Origin: a bacterium 210917-SL.2.15
Lineage (GTDB): Bacteria > Bacillota > Clostridia > Oscillospirales > Oscillospiraceae
DNA: 64,000 nt
Reading direction: 5' to 3'
NCBI GenBank assembly: GCA_020555605.1
Contig: JAJCJC010000002.1
Coordinates: 1 to 64,000 of the forward strand
Shown here: piece after piece, positions 17,812 through 26,785 of the stretch
Numbering within the stretch: the stretch's first letter is position 1
Layout: every line of letters begins with the position of its first letter
Program-made: the position numbers and the translations under genes
The notes under the pieces: model-generated
The model's database searches: none
The model's input: only the letters and a program-made list of their open reading frames with translations
What the model was told of the DNA's origin: nothing

Positions 17812-19869
17812 ATGAACTTTGTACAAACGCTGACCGCGGTGGAAAAGAGCCGCGCTTTAAGCTGCGCCATCCGCTTTCTTTTGGCCGCCATACTTTCGGG
17901 CAGTCAAATTTTCGGCGCATACGCTCCCTTTGGCCTGGGCTTTGTGGCCGCCGCCGGCGCCGGCATGGAGGGCCTTTCGGCGCTGCTGGGCCTTCTGGTA
18001 GGCTCACTTTTGATGATGTCCTTCACCTCCGCCATGAAATACATCGCCGCCGCCATTCTGATCTTCTCCGTGTCCGTCGCCTTTTTTGACACGAAAATCT
18101 ACCGAAAAAATGCCTTCCTCCCCCTGATCACCGCCGCCTGCACCGCGGTGGTGGGATTCGTGTACCTGATGCCGCAGGGCGTATTCAATACGGACGGAGC
18201 CTATTTCCTGCTTGAGATTTTCCTGGCCGGCGGCTGTGCCGCCTGTTACCGTGTGGCGCTGGCGATCCGGACCGACGCGCCGGAGGCCCTGGACCGACGG
18301 CAGCTTTTCGCCTTGTTTGTTCTGGCAATCTCCCTGCTGATCGCCGTAGCCGCCATTCCTCTGGCGGGCCGGTTCTCCCTGGGTCGCATTTTTTCCATCG
18401 TGCTGGTGCTGGCCGCCGGGCGGCTGGGCGGCATGGGCCTGGGCTGCGCCGCCGGATTGTGCGCAGGCCTGAGCATGGATGCCGTGTCCGGCACGCTGTA
18501 TTTTTCCATGGCTTATGCACTTTCGGCCATGACGGCGGGCCTGCGCCGGTGCGGCCGGGCGCGCTACACACTGCTGTTCCTTTTCGGCACCGTGCTCTCC
18601 CTATTCTGGTGCAGTGCTGAGACGGCGGTATATACCCTGCTGGAAACCGCCATCGCCGGCGTGCTTTTCCTTCTGCTGCCGGAAAAACTGTTCCAGAAGG
18701 GCCGCCGGCGCAAAGCTGCCGCCCTCGGTGCGCCGAAAGCCCTGGAAAAGCAGCTGCGGGGCGCCGCTTCGGTCTTCCGCGACCTCTATGACAGCTTGAG
18801 CCGTGCCGGAGCCGCACCGGTCAACGATGAAAATGTGGCCACAGTGTTCGACCGGGTAGCCGACCAGATCTGCCGGGCCTGCCCCCTGTGCGCCACCTGC
18901 TGGGACGCAGATTATGTGACCACCTACAACGCCCTGAACGACGTGACGGAGTATCTCAACAACCGCGGCCACGTGCTGCCTTCTGACTTTCCGGCCCATT
19001 TTTCTTCCCGCTGCCTGCGCTTTTCCGATTTCACCGCCGCAGTGAACGCTGAATTCACGGCGCTTCTGATGCGGCGGCAGTACACGCGCCAGCTCAGCAC
19101 TACCCGGGCGCAGGCTCGGGAACAATACGCCCGGCTGTCCGAACTTTTGGCCGAATCCGCCGATCAAGTGGAGCGCAGCGCCGCGGTCCCCGCCTCCGCC
19201 GAAGCCCCTGTGTGCGACATCTGCACCGCCGGGCGGGCCAAAGCGGGCGAAAGCGTCAGCGGCGACACACTGTCCACGTTCCGCAGCGAAGATGGAAGAA
19301 TGTTTCTGCTCCTCTCCGACGGCATGGGCTGCGGCGAGGACGCCCGCCGGGAATCAGCCATGACGGTGCGGCTGCTGGAGCAATTCCTGAAAGCGGGCAT
19401 CGAACCGTCTACCGCCCTGAAAACGCTCAACAGTGCCCTCACCCTCCACACAGACGAAAGCGGCAGCTTCACTACCATCGACCTGCTGGCCATGACGCCG
19501 GAGACCGGCTCTGTTTCTTTTTATAAATATGGTGCCGCTCCCTCCTATATCCGCCACGGCAAAAGCGTCCGCCGCGTTACCGGCAGCGTGCTGCCCGCCG
19601 GGTTGAGCAGCAGCGACCGCATCCCGGACGCCACCACAGTGCACCTGAGCGCTGGCGACATTGTTTTGCTGATCAGCGACGGCTTTGCCGACAGCGGTGA
19701 CGACGCGTGGCTGGAGACGCTTCTTTCCCAATGGGAGGGTACGGACATCCATTCCCTCACCTCCGCCCTGATGGACGAGAGCCTGCGCCACGGCGGACGC
19801 AGTGATGACGCCAGCCTTTTGGTGCTGCGTCTGAGCCCTGCTCCGGAACATTCAGCCAAAGCTGTATAA
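17812..19869 (+). CDS. spoIIE: Stage II sporulation protein E
   Basis: A 685-residue SpoIIE, the membrane PP2C phosphatase that dephosphorylates SpoIIAA and so activates sigma-F in the forespore. The N-terminal half holds about ten hydrophobic segments, from LSCAIRFLLAAILSGSQIF to the LLFLLLPEKLF helix. A cytosolic linker carries paired cysteines (CRACPLCATCW), and the PP2C domain has LLLSDGMGCGEDARRES and VLLISDGFADSGDD with the metal-binding aspartates. ATG 17812 follows AAAGGAGGAC. It shows that the organism is, or was recently, able to sporulate. Confidence 0.94.
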   Translation: MNFVQTLTAVEKSRALSCAIRFLLAAILSGSQIFGAYAPFGLGFVAAAGAGMEGLSALLGLLVGSLLMMSFTSAMKYIAAAILIFSVSVAFFDTKIYRKNAFLPLITAACTAVVGFVYLMPQGVFNTDGAYFLLEIFLAGGCAACYRVALAIRTDAPEALDRRQLFALFVLAISLLIAVAAIPLAGRFSLGRIFSIVLVLAAGRLGGMGLGCAAGLCAGLSMDAVSGTLYFSMAYALSAMTAGLRRCGRARYTLLFLFGTVLSLFWCSAETAVYTLLETAIAGVLFLLLPEKLFQKGRRRKAAALGAPKALEKQLRGAASVFRDLYDSLSRAGAAPVNDENVATVFDRVADQICRACPLCATCWDADYVTTYNALNDVTEYLNNRGHVLPSDFPAHFSSRCLRFSDFTAAVNAEFTALLMRRQYTRQLSTTRAQAREQYARLSELLAESADQVERSAAVPASAEAPVCDICTAGRAKAGESVSGDTLSTFRSEDGRMFLLLSDGMGCGEDARRESAMTVRLLEQFLKAGIEPSTALKTLNSALTLHTDESGSFTTIDLLAMTPETGSVSFYKYGAAPSYIRHGKSVRRVTGSVLPAGLSSSDRIPDATTVHLSAGDIVLLISDGFADSGDDAWLETLLSQWEGTDIHSLTSALMDESLRHGGRSDDASLLVLRLSPAPEHSAKAV

Positions 19870-19936
19870 AACCGTCGCGGCGTGGGCATACTGACTGCAA
19901 AGGCCCAATGCGGCGGCAAAAGGAGCGGACACAGCT

Positions 19937-20218
19937 ATGGTAAAAGGCGTTTCCCGTCAGGTGATCGTGGTATCCAGTCCCGACCGGCGGTATTTTGACG
20001 AGGCAATCTTTATTCTGCGCAGCGATGCGCCCCGGCCAAATCCCGGCGTGTCGGGCGTGGCGGTGGAAGAAGCCTGCCGCATCGCCCGGCGTTGTGCGGT
20101 CCGCAGTGCCCTTCGCCGGCCGCTCCGGATCCCCCCGCCTCTCTGGGCCGCCGCAGGCGCTGCCCTCGTGGCCCTGATCTGGGTTCTTTGTTCTCACGGA
20201 TCATCCCTTCTTTTTTGA
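19937..20218 (+). CDS. Small protein with C-terminal membrane anchor, downstream of spoIIE
   Basis: A 93-residue protein opening MVKGVSRQVIVVSSPD, a start I associate with small Clostridia proteins of unknown role that are sometimes mis-named translation initiation factor 2. Residues 70-90 (LWAAAGAALVALIWVLCS) form one membrane helix at the very C-terminus. AAAAGGAGCGG precedes the ATG, 67 bases after spoIIE, and a strong terminator follows. A sporulation role is only suggested by position. Confidence 0.72.
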   Translation: MVKGVSRQVIVVSSPDRRYFDEAIFILRSDAPRPNPGVSGVAVEEACRIARRCAVRSALRRPLRIPPPLWAAAGAALVALIWVLCSHGSSLLF

Positions 20219-20233
20219 TTTTTCCTTCCATAC

Positions 20234-20290
20234 AAACCGCCGCCGGCCGGTGCAGGGTTCCATCCCGCACCGGCCGGCGGCGGTTTTCCC
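20234..20290 (+). terminator. Long hairpin terminator after the spoIIE unit
   Basis: A very long GC-rich stem: AAACCGCCGCCGGCCGGTGC pairs with its complement at 20266-20285, around a GGG/CCC-closed loop, and then runs into a T-rich tract. Confidence 0.9.
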
Positions 20291-20318
20291 TTTTTTCGTC
20301 TCTTTTTTACGATTTTCC

Positions 20319-20346
20319 TTGCACTTTTAGACGATTTTGTTATAAT
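20319..20346 (+). promoter_or_regulatory. Promoter of the dusB-sigma factor unit
   Basis: TTGCAC at 20319-20324 and TATAAT at 20341-20346, 16 bases apart, in an AT-rich stretch between the spoIIE terminator and dusB. Confidence 0.7.
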
Positions 20347-20418
20347 AGCAAATTGTATATTTATCCTTTGCCCCACCGGCGGCATATTCTAATCTTGAAC
20401 GAAAGGAGCTGACAGCAC

Positions 20419-21417
20419 ATGAAAATCGGATCGGTCGACGTTTCCTCACGTCTGGCGCTGGCGCCCATGGCCGGCGTGACAGACCTCGCCTTCCGCCAGA
20501 TCTGCAGCGAACTGGGCGCGGGACTGACCTGCACGGAACTGGTCAGCTCCAAAGCCCTGTGCTATCAGGACCGGAAGACCCGAAGCCTTTTGAAGCTGTT
20601 CCCCGGTGAGCATCCCGCCGCAGCCCAGATCTTCGGCAGCGATCCGGAGTGCATGGCTCGGGGCGCCCAACTGGCCCTCGAATGCTCCGGGGCGGACCTG
20701 ATCGACATCAACATGGGCTGCCCTGTTGGGAAAGTGGTTTCCAACGGCGACGGCAGCGCGCTGATGAAAGATATCCCCAAAGCACTGCAGGTGGCGGAAG
20801 CTGTAGTCAAGGCCGTTCCCGTGCCGGTCACAGTCAAAATGCGCATTGGCTGGGATCGGGGGCATTTGAACGCCGTGGAGCTGGCCCGTGCCCTGGAGGA
20901 CACGGGCGTAGCTGCCATCGCCGTCCACGGCCGCACCCGGGTGCAGATGTACAGTGGCCGGGCCGATTGGGACGCCATCGGCGAAGTAAAGCGCGCCGTT
21001 TCCATCCCCGTCATCGCCAACGGCGATATTTTCACTGGAGAAGATGCCGTGCGGATTTTGAAATGGACCGGCGCAGACATGGCCATGATCGGCCGGGGCG
21101 TATTCGGCAATCCCTGGCTGTTCCAACAGGCCCAGGCTGCTCTGGAGGGCCGGCCTGTCCCCCCGCTGCCGCCGCTGGCTCAACGCTGCGACACGGCCGT
21201 GCGCCAGATCGAACTGGCCGCCGCCGACAAGGGCGAAAAAATCGCTGTACTGGAAGCCCGGCGCCATTATTGCTGGTATCTCAAGGGCGTACCCTATGCC
21301 AACTATTATAAAGAACAGATCGTCTCCATGAACACCATGGAGGACGTCTACCGTATCACTGCGGGCATCAAACGGGACCTGTCCGACGAAGCCCCCAGAG
21401 GAGGAATCGTACCATGA
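20419..21417 (+). CDS. dusB: tRNA-dihydrouridine synthase (DusB family)
   Basis: A 332-residue FMN enzyme that reduces uridines in tRNA. Motifs are LALAPMAGVTDLAFR, IDINMGCPVGKV (with the active-site Cys), VKMRIGWD, AIAVHGRTRVQMYSG and IANGDIFTGEDA. ATG follows GAAAGGAGC. The last 4 bases overlap the next gene, so the two are co-translated. Confidence 0.93.
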   Translation: MKIGSVDVSSRLALAPMAGVTDLAFRQICSELGAGLTCTELVSSKALCYQDRKTRSLLKLFPGEHPAAAQIFGSDPECMARGAQLALECSGADLIDINMGCPVGKVVSNGDGSALMKDIPKALQVAEAVVKAVPVPVTVKMRIGWDRGHLNAVELARALEDTGVAAIAVHGRTRVQMYSGRADWDAIGEVKRAVSIPVIANGDIFTGEDAVRILKWTGADMAMIGRGVFGNPWLFQQAQAALEGRPVPPLPPLAQRCDTAVRQIELAAADKGEKIAVLEARRHYCWYLKGVPYANYYKEQIVSMNTMEDVYRITAGIKRDLSDEAPRGGIVP

Positions 21418-22904
21418 GCATGGAATCTGCCAACGAACGGGATCTTCTGGCCGCAGCCACCCAGGGAAGCCAAGTGGCTTACCGGGAACTGATTCATCTG
21501 CACCAGGCCGCTGTCTACCGCTTTGCCTGGGCCATGATTGGTGAAGCGCAGGCCCAGACCGTCACCGAAAACGCCTTCATCACCGCTTGGCGGCAGCTGG
21601 AATTTCTTCCGGCCATAAATCTATCTTTTCACACACATCTGCTGCAGCTGGTTTGCATTGACTGCGCGGAACTGGTCAAACGCCAGAGGCGGCATCGGGT
21701 GAATCTGAGCGCCCAGGCCGATGAAAACACGCTTAATTTCCCCTTCGGCCCTCTGCGTTACGATCCGCGCACCAACATGGAACACATTGCGTTGCAGGCA
21801 GACATTGAAGATGCACTGCACGCCCTCCCGATGCGTCTGCGCCAGACCCTGCTACTGCACGAGATGGGCGGCGTGCCCGACACGCAGATCGCAGACATTC
21901 TCGGGAACACGGTGCAGGCCGTCCACGCCGACCTGCTCCACGCCCGCGCTCTGGTGCGGCGGCAGATCATGCTCGGCGGCGGCTTTTTCCCCTCCGGCAC
22001 AGAGGAAAGCGAAACCTCCTCGGCACAGTTCCGCGCCTGCAAATCTTATATCCCCACGCTGTCCGCCGCCACAGACGGCCTGTGCACCAGCGAGGAAAAG
22101 CGCGCCCTCACGGCACATCTGGCCGAATGCCCCGGCTGCCGGGGCTATTACGGGGCCCTGAGCGCCATTCACCACGGCCTGGCTGTGATGAAACACGAGG
22201 TGCCCGGCGATATGGCCTCCTATATCATTCATCGGATCCAGCAGGAGAATGGCCCGGGCGATTTTTCCGCCGACAGCGGCAAGCAGGGCAAGCGCTGGCA
22301 TTTCCGCCCGGCCATCGGCCGTTTCACCATTGTCGGGCTTTGCCTTGCGCTGGTACTGCTGGCATATTCCGGCGGCATTCTGGAACGCGGCCAGACACAG
22401 CTTCCCTCACCGCAGCAAGATCAGAACCAGCAGATTCTGCAGCAGACAAACGAGGACGAAACTGCCCCCCCGCAGCAGCCAGACAGCGCAACAAAGGAAA
22501 ATACTCCGGCGCAGCTCCCCACTCAGTCGCCAGAAGAGTCTTTCAGCAAGGATGATATGCCGGAGCAACCCGGCGGAGAGAACACCGCCCCGGAGGACGG
22601 CGGCGGTTCTATTGTCCCAGGCGGCGGCACGAGTGACACGTTGATTCCCGCTGGTGAAACCTATTCTGCTGTATATACCACAGATGCTTCCGCCGCCGGC
22701 ATTCTCGCTCAATACAGTACCGTCACTTTTTCTGCAACTCTGACGGATGGATCTCAGGCTGTATACCATGTTGTCCCCGCCGGCTACGAAGAAAGCGCTA
22801 CCGCCGCACTCACGGAAGCCGGCATCGCATACACCGCCTACACGGAAGATCCCTCCGTCCTGGACAGCCCATCCGATCAGATCCTGTTTATCATCCTGGA
22901 GTGA
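21414..22904 (+). CDS. ECF-type sigma factor fused to a zinc-finger anti-sigma/membrane domain
   Basis: A 496-residue protein with an unusual order. Residues about 10-90 look like sigma region 2 (AYRELIHLHQAAVYRFAWAM...AFITAWRQ). Residues 130-186 look like sigma region 4 (ALHALPMRLRQTLLLHEMGG, TQIADILGNTVQAVHADL). Residues 215-250 carry an HLAECPGC motif (H235, C239, C242) typical of zf-HC2 anti-sigma factors. Residues 303-321 form one membrane helix, followed by a Gln/Pro/Glu-rich stretch and a roughly 90-residue outer domain. Sigma and anti-sigma are usually two genes. It is coupled to dusB by a 4-base overlap. Confidence 0.78.
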   Translation: MSMESANERDLLAAATQGSQVAYRELIHLHQAAVYRFAWAMIGEAQAQTVTENAFITAWRQLEFLPAINLSFHTHLLQLVCIDCAELVKRQRRHRVNLSAQADENTLNFPFGPLRYDPRTNMEHIALQADIEDALHALPMRLRQTLLLHEMGGVPDTQIADILGNTVQAVHADLLHARALVRRQIMLGGGFFPSGTEESETSSAQFRACKSYIPTLSAATDGLCTSEEKRALTAHLAECPGCRGYYGALSAIHHGLAVMKHEVPGDMASYIIHRIQQENGPGDFSADSGKQGKRWHFRPAIGRFTIVGLCLALVLLAYSGGILERGQTQLPSPQQDQNQQILQQTNEDETAPPQQPDSATKENTPAQLPTQSPEESFSKDDMPEQPGGENTAPEDGGGSIVPGGGTSDTLIPAGETYSAVYTTDASAAGILAQYSTVTFSATLTDGSQAVYHVVPAGYEESATAALTEAGIAYTAYTEDPSVLDSPSDQILFIILE

Positions 22905-22921
22905 ACCCATATCCTTCCCAA

Positions 22922-22963
22922 AAAACACCCCCGGCTTTCTTAAAAGAAAGCCGGGGGTGTTTT
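22922..22963. terminator. Bidirectional terminator between the sigma fusion gene and putP
   Basis: A near-perfect stem (AAAACACCCCCGGCTTTCTT and its complement) with a tiny loop and A/T tracts on both sides, between convergent genes. Confidence 0.9.
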
Positions 22964-22980
22964 GCACAATTTGCGCACAG

Positions 22981-24516
22981 TTATCTTCCCATAGCCTGAT
23001 ATTGCTCAAATGTATCCACGACCTTTTTCTCCGGCGGCGCCGTCAGCAGCGACACCACCATCAACACGAAGCAATTGAGCAGGAACGCAGGCAGTAGTTC
23101 GTAAAGATCAAAAGCACCGCCCAGGGGCCGCACCAGGAACTTCCAGACAAACACCAGCACGCCGCCAGAAATCATGCCGCAGAGCGCGCCCCATTTGTTG
23201 GCCCGTTTCCAGAACAGCGCAAAGAGCACCACCGGGCCGAAAGCCGCGCCGAAGCCTGCCCAGGCGAAGGAAACGATTTTAAAGACAGAGCTGTTGGGAT
23301 CCCGCGCCAGGAAAATAGCGATCACCGCAATGATCAGCAGGGTAGTCCGGGCAATCAGCATGGATTGCTTTTCCGTCATTTTCACCCTGAACACGCTCCA
23401 CATCAAGTCTTTGGAAACACTGGAGGAAGCCGCCAGCAGCTGGGAATCCGCCGTGGACATGGTGGCGGCCAGAATACCCGCCAGCGTGATGCCTGCGGCC
23501 AGCGCCAACAGCACGCCATGCTCTGCCATCAGGCTGGAGATCTGTACGATCACCGTTTCGGAAGCGGAGCCTTCCAATACAGGCAGGGCTCCGACATTGG
23601 TCATGCCCAGGCCCACCATACCGATCAAAACAGCGATGAACATGGAAATCACCACCCAAACAGTGGCTACCCGGCGGGAAGTGGTCAGTTTTTGCTCATT
23701 TTCAACCGCCATAAAACGCAGAAGAATATGAGGCATACCGAAATAGCCCAGGCCCCAAGCCAGCGTGGAGACGACCGTCAGCGGCCCATAGGGCACCGCT
23801 GCGCCCGAAGCGGCGTCATAACTGGCGTCCATAGCAAAATAGCCCGGCAGTGCTTGGGCATTCTGCAGAACAACATCCAGCCCGCCGGCCACGCTCACAC
23901 CGAAGCACAGCACCACCACCAGCGCGATCGTCATCACGCAGCTCTGGATCAGGTCGGTGGTGCTGGCAGCCAGGAAACCGCCCAAGGCGGTATAACCCAC
24001 AATGACGACGGCACTGATGATCATGGCCAGCATATAATCCATGCCGAACAGATTGGAAAACAGCTTGCCGCACGCAGCAAAACCCGACGCGGTGTACGGC
24101 ACGAAAAACACGATGATTACCAGCGCCGCAAAGGCGCGCAGCAAATTTTTATCATCGCCGAACCGCTTGGAGAAAAACTCCGGCGCGGTGATGGAATCCG
24201 TCAGGGCGCTGTAGCGCCGGATGCGCTTGGCCACAATAAGCCAGTTAAGGTATGTACCCACGGCCAGGCCGATCACCGTCCAGCCCACATCGCAGATGCC
24301 CGTCAGATAAGCCAAGCCCGGCAGACCCATCAGCAGATAGCTGGACATATCCGAAGCTTCGGCGCTCATGGCTGTGACCAGCGGTCCGAGTTTGCGGCCG
24401 CCCAAGTAAAAATCGTCGGCGCTGTTGTTTTTCTTTGCAAAACGGGCGCCAATGCACAACATCAACGCCAGATAGACCACAATGGCAATCAAAATACAGA
24501 TGGTCGCACTTGTCAT
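22981..24516 (-). CDS. putP: Sodium/proline symporter
   Basis: A 511-residue sodium:solute symporter of the PutP type. It opens MTSATICILIAIVVYLALML and has FYLGGRKLGPLVTAMSAEASDMSSYLLMG, GGFLAASTTDLIQS and MSTADSQLLAASSSVSKDL, all PutP hallmarks, with about 13 hydrophobic segments. The ATG at 24516 follows AAAGGAACG; the frame is open further upstream but with no membrane-protein character. It imports proline with sodium (family knowledge). Confidence 0.92.
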   Translation of the reverse strand: MTSATICILIAIVVYLALMLCIGARFAKKNNSADDFYLGGRKLGPLVTAMSAEASDMSSYLLMGLPGLAYLTGICDVGWTVIGLAVGTYLNWLIVAKRIRRYSALTDSITAPEFFSKRFGDDKNLLRAFAALVIIVFFVPYTASGFAACGKLFSNLFGMDYMLAMIISAVVIVGYTALGGFLAASTTDLIQSCVMTIALVVVLCFGVSVAGGLDVVLQNAQALPGYFAMDASYDAASGAAVPYGPLTVVSTLAWGLGYFGMPHILLRFMAVENEQKLTTSRRVATVWVVISMFIAVLIGMVGLGMTNVGALPVLEGSASETVIVQISSLMAEHGVLLALAAGITLAGILAATMSTADSQLLAASSSVSKDLMWSVFRVKMTEKQSMLIARTTLLIIAVIAIFLARDPNSSVFKIVSFAWAGFGAAFGPVVLFALFWKRANKWGALCGMISGGVLVFVWKFLVRPLGGAFDLYELLPAFLLNCFVLMVVSLLTAPPEKKVVDTFEQYQAMGR

Positions 24517-24660
24517 CGTTCCTTTTCTCTCCCTCCTGCACCCAAAAACGGTGCGGTGCAAAAAATCTGGTATAGTATACCACAATCCGGCCGCATAATC
24601 AAATCTTAAGAAGCAAAACAGGCAAAAGAAGGTAGATTTTTTGCAGACGCTGTGATAAAA

Positions 24661-24790
24661 TAGAGGCGACAGGTTTCCACACCCTGTCCAAGCGCCTCTC
24701 CGACTGCCTGCTTGCAGGCCGGTGCCGGCGTTCGTTCGATCCGCCCCTGTTTCAGGGAGGGGCGGGGCGTTCTCTAAACGAAAAAATGGA
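24661..24790 (+). promoter_or_regulatory. Structured leader upstream of queT (candidate preQ1-type riboswitch)
   Basis: Three hairpins lie before queT. The first has GAGGCG/CGCCTC (24663-24668, 24693-24698) around ACAGG/CCTGT (24669-24673, 24683-24687), whose loop TTTCCACACC resembles the GGUUC...CACACC loop of preQ1-I riboswitches. The second is CCTGC/GCAGG near 24707-24718. The third is CCGCCCC/GGGGCGG (24741-24747, 24759-24765), close to the ribosome site. The A-rich tail required by the classical preQ1-I class is absent, so the class is uncertain. The preQ1 link also rests on the gene it precedes. Confidence 0.4.
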
Positions 24791-24805
24791 AGGAACATCG
24801 AAAAC

Positions 24806-25327
24806 ATGAAACATTACTCTGTCCGCCAGCTAACGCTGGCCGCCGTGATCGGCGCGCTGTATGCAGTGCTGACCCTCACCGCCTCGTTCTTCGGCATCAC
24901 CTACGGCCCGGTTCAGTGCCGGGTATCCGAAGCGCTGTGCGTGCTCCCCTTCTTCTTCCCGGAAGCCAAGTGGGGGCTTTTTGTTGGGTGCCTGATCGCA
25001 AATCTGCTGAGTCCTTACGGCGCGCCGGATATCATCTGCGGCTCTCTTGCCACACTGCTGGCCGCCTGCATCACAGCAAAGCTCCCCGCAAAATGGAAGT
25101 GGCTTGCGCCGCTGCCCCCGGTACTCTCCAACGCCCTGATCATCGGCACGCTTCTGGGGTGGTACAGCGCAGGCTTCGGCTCCGCTTTCCCCGCGGCGTT
25201 CGCGTTCAACGCGCTGACGGTGGGGCTGGGCGAACTGATCGCCTGCTATGTATTCGGCGGTGTGCTGCTGATCGGGCTGCCGAAACTCCAGTTCTTCCGT
25301 CAAATGCTTCCGGCAGACAGGGTATAA
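24806..25327 (+). CDS. queT: QueT-family queuosine-precursor transporter (ECF S component)
   Basis: A 173-residue membrane protein with five to six hydrophobic segments. QueT hallmarks are LTLAAVIGALYAVLTL, YGPVQCRVSEALCVLPFFFPEA and GLFVGCLIANLLSPYGAPDIICGSLATLLAA. The family is the substrate-binding subunit of energy-coupling factor transporters for queuosine precursors; the shared EcfAAT module must be elsewhere. ATG 24806 follows AAGGAAC. It has a long structured leader. Confidence 0.88.
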   Translation: MKHYSVRQLTLAAVIGALYAVLTLTASFFGITYGPVQCRVSEALCVLPFFFPEAKWGLFVGCLIANLLSPYGAPDIICGSLATLLAACITAKLPAKWKWLAPLPPVLSNALIIGTLLGWYSAGFGSAFPAAFAFNALTVGLGELIACYVFGGVLLIGLPKLQFFRQMLPADRV

Positions 25328-25381
25328 CCGCCGCGCGGCTCCATTATCATTTATCATTAACAAAGGTGAGGTTTGAAGCCC

Positions 25382-26251
25382 ATGAAAGTAAGAAAAGCCG
25401 TAATCCCTGCCGCAGGCCTCGGCACCCGCATGCTCCCGGTGACCAAAACCGTGCCCAAGGAGATGCTGCCCATGGTGGACCGTCCTGTAATGCAGTACAT
25501 CGTGGAAGAGGCCGTATCCGCCGGTATTGAAGATATCCTGATCATCACCAATCGCGGCAAGGACGTGATGGAAGATTATTTCGATTACGCCCCTGAACTG
25601 GAAGATAAGCTCCGCCGGGCCGGAAAAGACGATTTGATCGAGCTGGTTCATAAGCCCGCCAACCTTGCCAACATCTTTTTTGTGCGCCAGAAACAAACCC
25701 TGGGCCTGGGGCACGCGATTTACCAGGCCCGCAAATTCGTGGGCGACGAACCCTTCGCCGTGCTGTTGGGCGATGACATCATCCGCGCCAAAGACCCTGT
25801 GATCGGCCAGCTGATCCGGGCTGCGGAAAAATATGAGGCCTCCGCCATCGGCGTGCAGCAGGTCAGCGACGAAGCCATCAGCCGCTATTCTTCCGTAGCC
25901 GTGTCGGAACTGGAGGAGCGGGTGTTTTCTGTGTCGGATCTGAACGAAAAACCCACGCCGGAGGAAAAATTCTCCAACTATGCGATTTTGGGCCGTTATG
26001 TATTGACCCCCGAGATTTTCGATATTCTGGAAAACCAGGCCCCCGGTTACGGCGGGGAAATCCAGTTAACCGACGGCCTTGAGACCTTGTGCCATCAGGA
26101 GCGCATGGTCGCTGTGGACTTTGAAGGCCGTCGGTACGATACCGGAAATCTCTGCGGCTTCCTGGAAGCCACGTTGGAAATCGCTCTGGACCATCCCGAA
26201 ACCGGCGATTGGCTGCGCCAGTATATGAAAGAAAAAGCATTGCAGTTTTAA
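25382..26251 (+). CDS. galU: UTP-glucose-1-phosphate uridylyltransferase
   Basis: A 289-residue nucleotidyltransferase that makes UDP-glucose for cell-surface glycans. It opens KAVIPAAGLGTRMLPVTKTV with the GxGTR phosphate loop and conserved Lys, followed by MQYIVEEAVSAGIEDILIIT, GLGHAIYQAR, LLGDDI and GEIQLTDGL. ATG 25382 follows AAAGGTGAGG at a good distance; the upstream in-frame TTG at 25373 is too close to that site. Confidence 0.95.
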   Translation: MKVRKAVIPAAGLGTRMLPVTKTVPKEMLPMVDRPVMQYIVEEAVSAGIEDILIITNRGKDVMEDYFDYAPELEDKLRRAGKDDLIELVHKPANLANIFFVRQKQTLGLGHAIYQARKFVGDEPFAVLLGDDIIRAKDPVIGQLIRAAEKYEASAIGVQQVSDEAISRYSSVAVSELEERVFSVSDLNEKPTPEEKFSNYAILGRYVLTPEIFDILENQAPGYGGEIQLTDGLETLCHQERMVAVDFEGRRYDTGNLCGFLEATLEIALDHPETGDWLRQYMKEKALQF

Positions 26252-26309
26252 GTGCGTTCCGTTTCCGCCGAAATGGCAGAAACGGTCCCCCTCCCAGAAC
26301 CCAAAAGCA

Positions 26310-26346
26310 AAAAACCGGGAAAGCAAAATTGCCTTCCCGGTTTTTC
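26310..26346. terminator. Bidirectional terminator between galU and iscU
   Basis: AAAACCGGGAA pairs with TTCCCGGTTTT around a GC-closed inner loop, with A and T tracts on each side, between convergent genes. Confidence 0.88.
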
Positions 26347-26356
26347 TCTTTTTCCG

Positions 26357-26785
26357 TTATTCTTCCGCGCAGTGGGCACAGGATTCTTCCTTGAACAACG
26401 CCGGATCGTAAGAGATGCCGTTTTTATCGTAATAATCCTTCACCGCAGCCTTGACGGCCTCCTCCGCCAGCACCGAACAGTGGAGCTTATAGGCCGGCAG
26501 ACCATCCAACGCTTCCACCACAGCTTTATTGGACAGCTGCAGCGCCTCCTCCACGGGCTTGCCCTTGATCATCTCCGTGGCGATGGAACTGGTGGCGATG
26601 GCGCTGCCGCAGCCAAAGGTCTCAAATTTGACGTCGCGGATAATGCCATCGTCAATTTTCAGATACATTTTCATGATATCGCCGCATTTGGCGTTACCCA
26701 CTTCGCCCACGCCGTCGGCGTTTTCGATCTCGCCCACATTTCGGGGATTGCGGAAATGGTCCATGACTTTCTCACTGTATAACAT
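26357..26785 (-). CDS. Iron-sulfur cluster scaffold IscU/NifU-like
   Basis: A 142-residue IscU/NifU N-terminal-type scaffold on which [2Fe-2S] clusters are built. The three ligand cysteines are C34 (NAKCGD), C59 (FGCGSA) and C103 (LHCSVLAE). An extra CAHC motif close to the C-terminus is seen in some clostridial forms. It overlaps the cysteine desulfurase gene by 14 bases and follows it in the operon. Confidence 0.92.
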   Translation of the reverse strand: MLYSEKVMDHFRNPRNVGEIENADGVGEVGNAKCGDIMKMYLKIDDGIIRDVKFETFGCGSAIATSSIATEMIKGKPVEEALQLSNKAVVEALDGLPAYKLHCSVLAEEAVKAAVKDYYDKNGISYDPALFKEESCAHCAEE

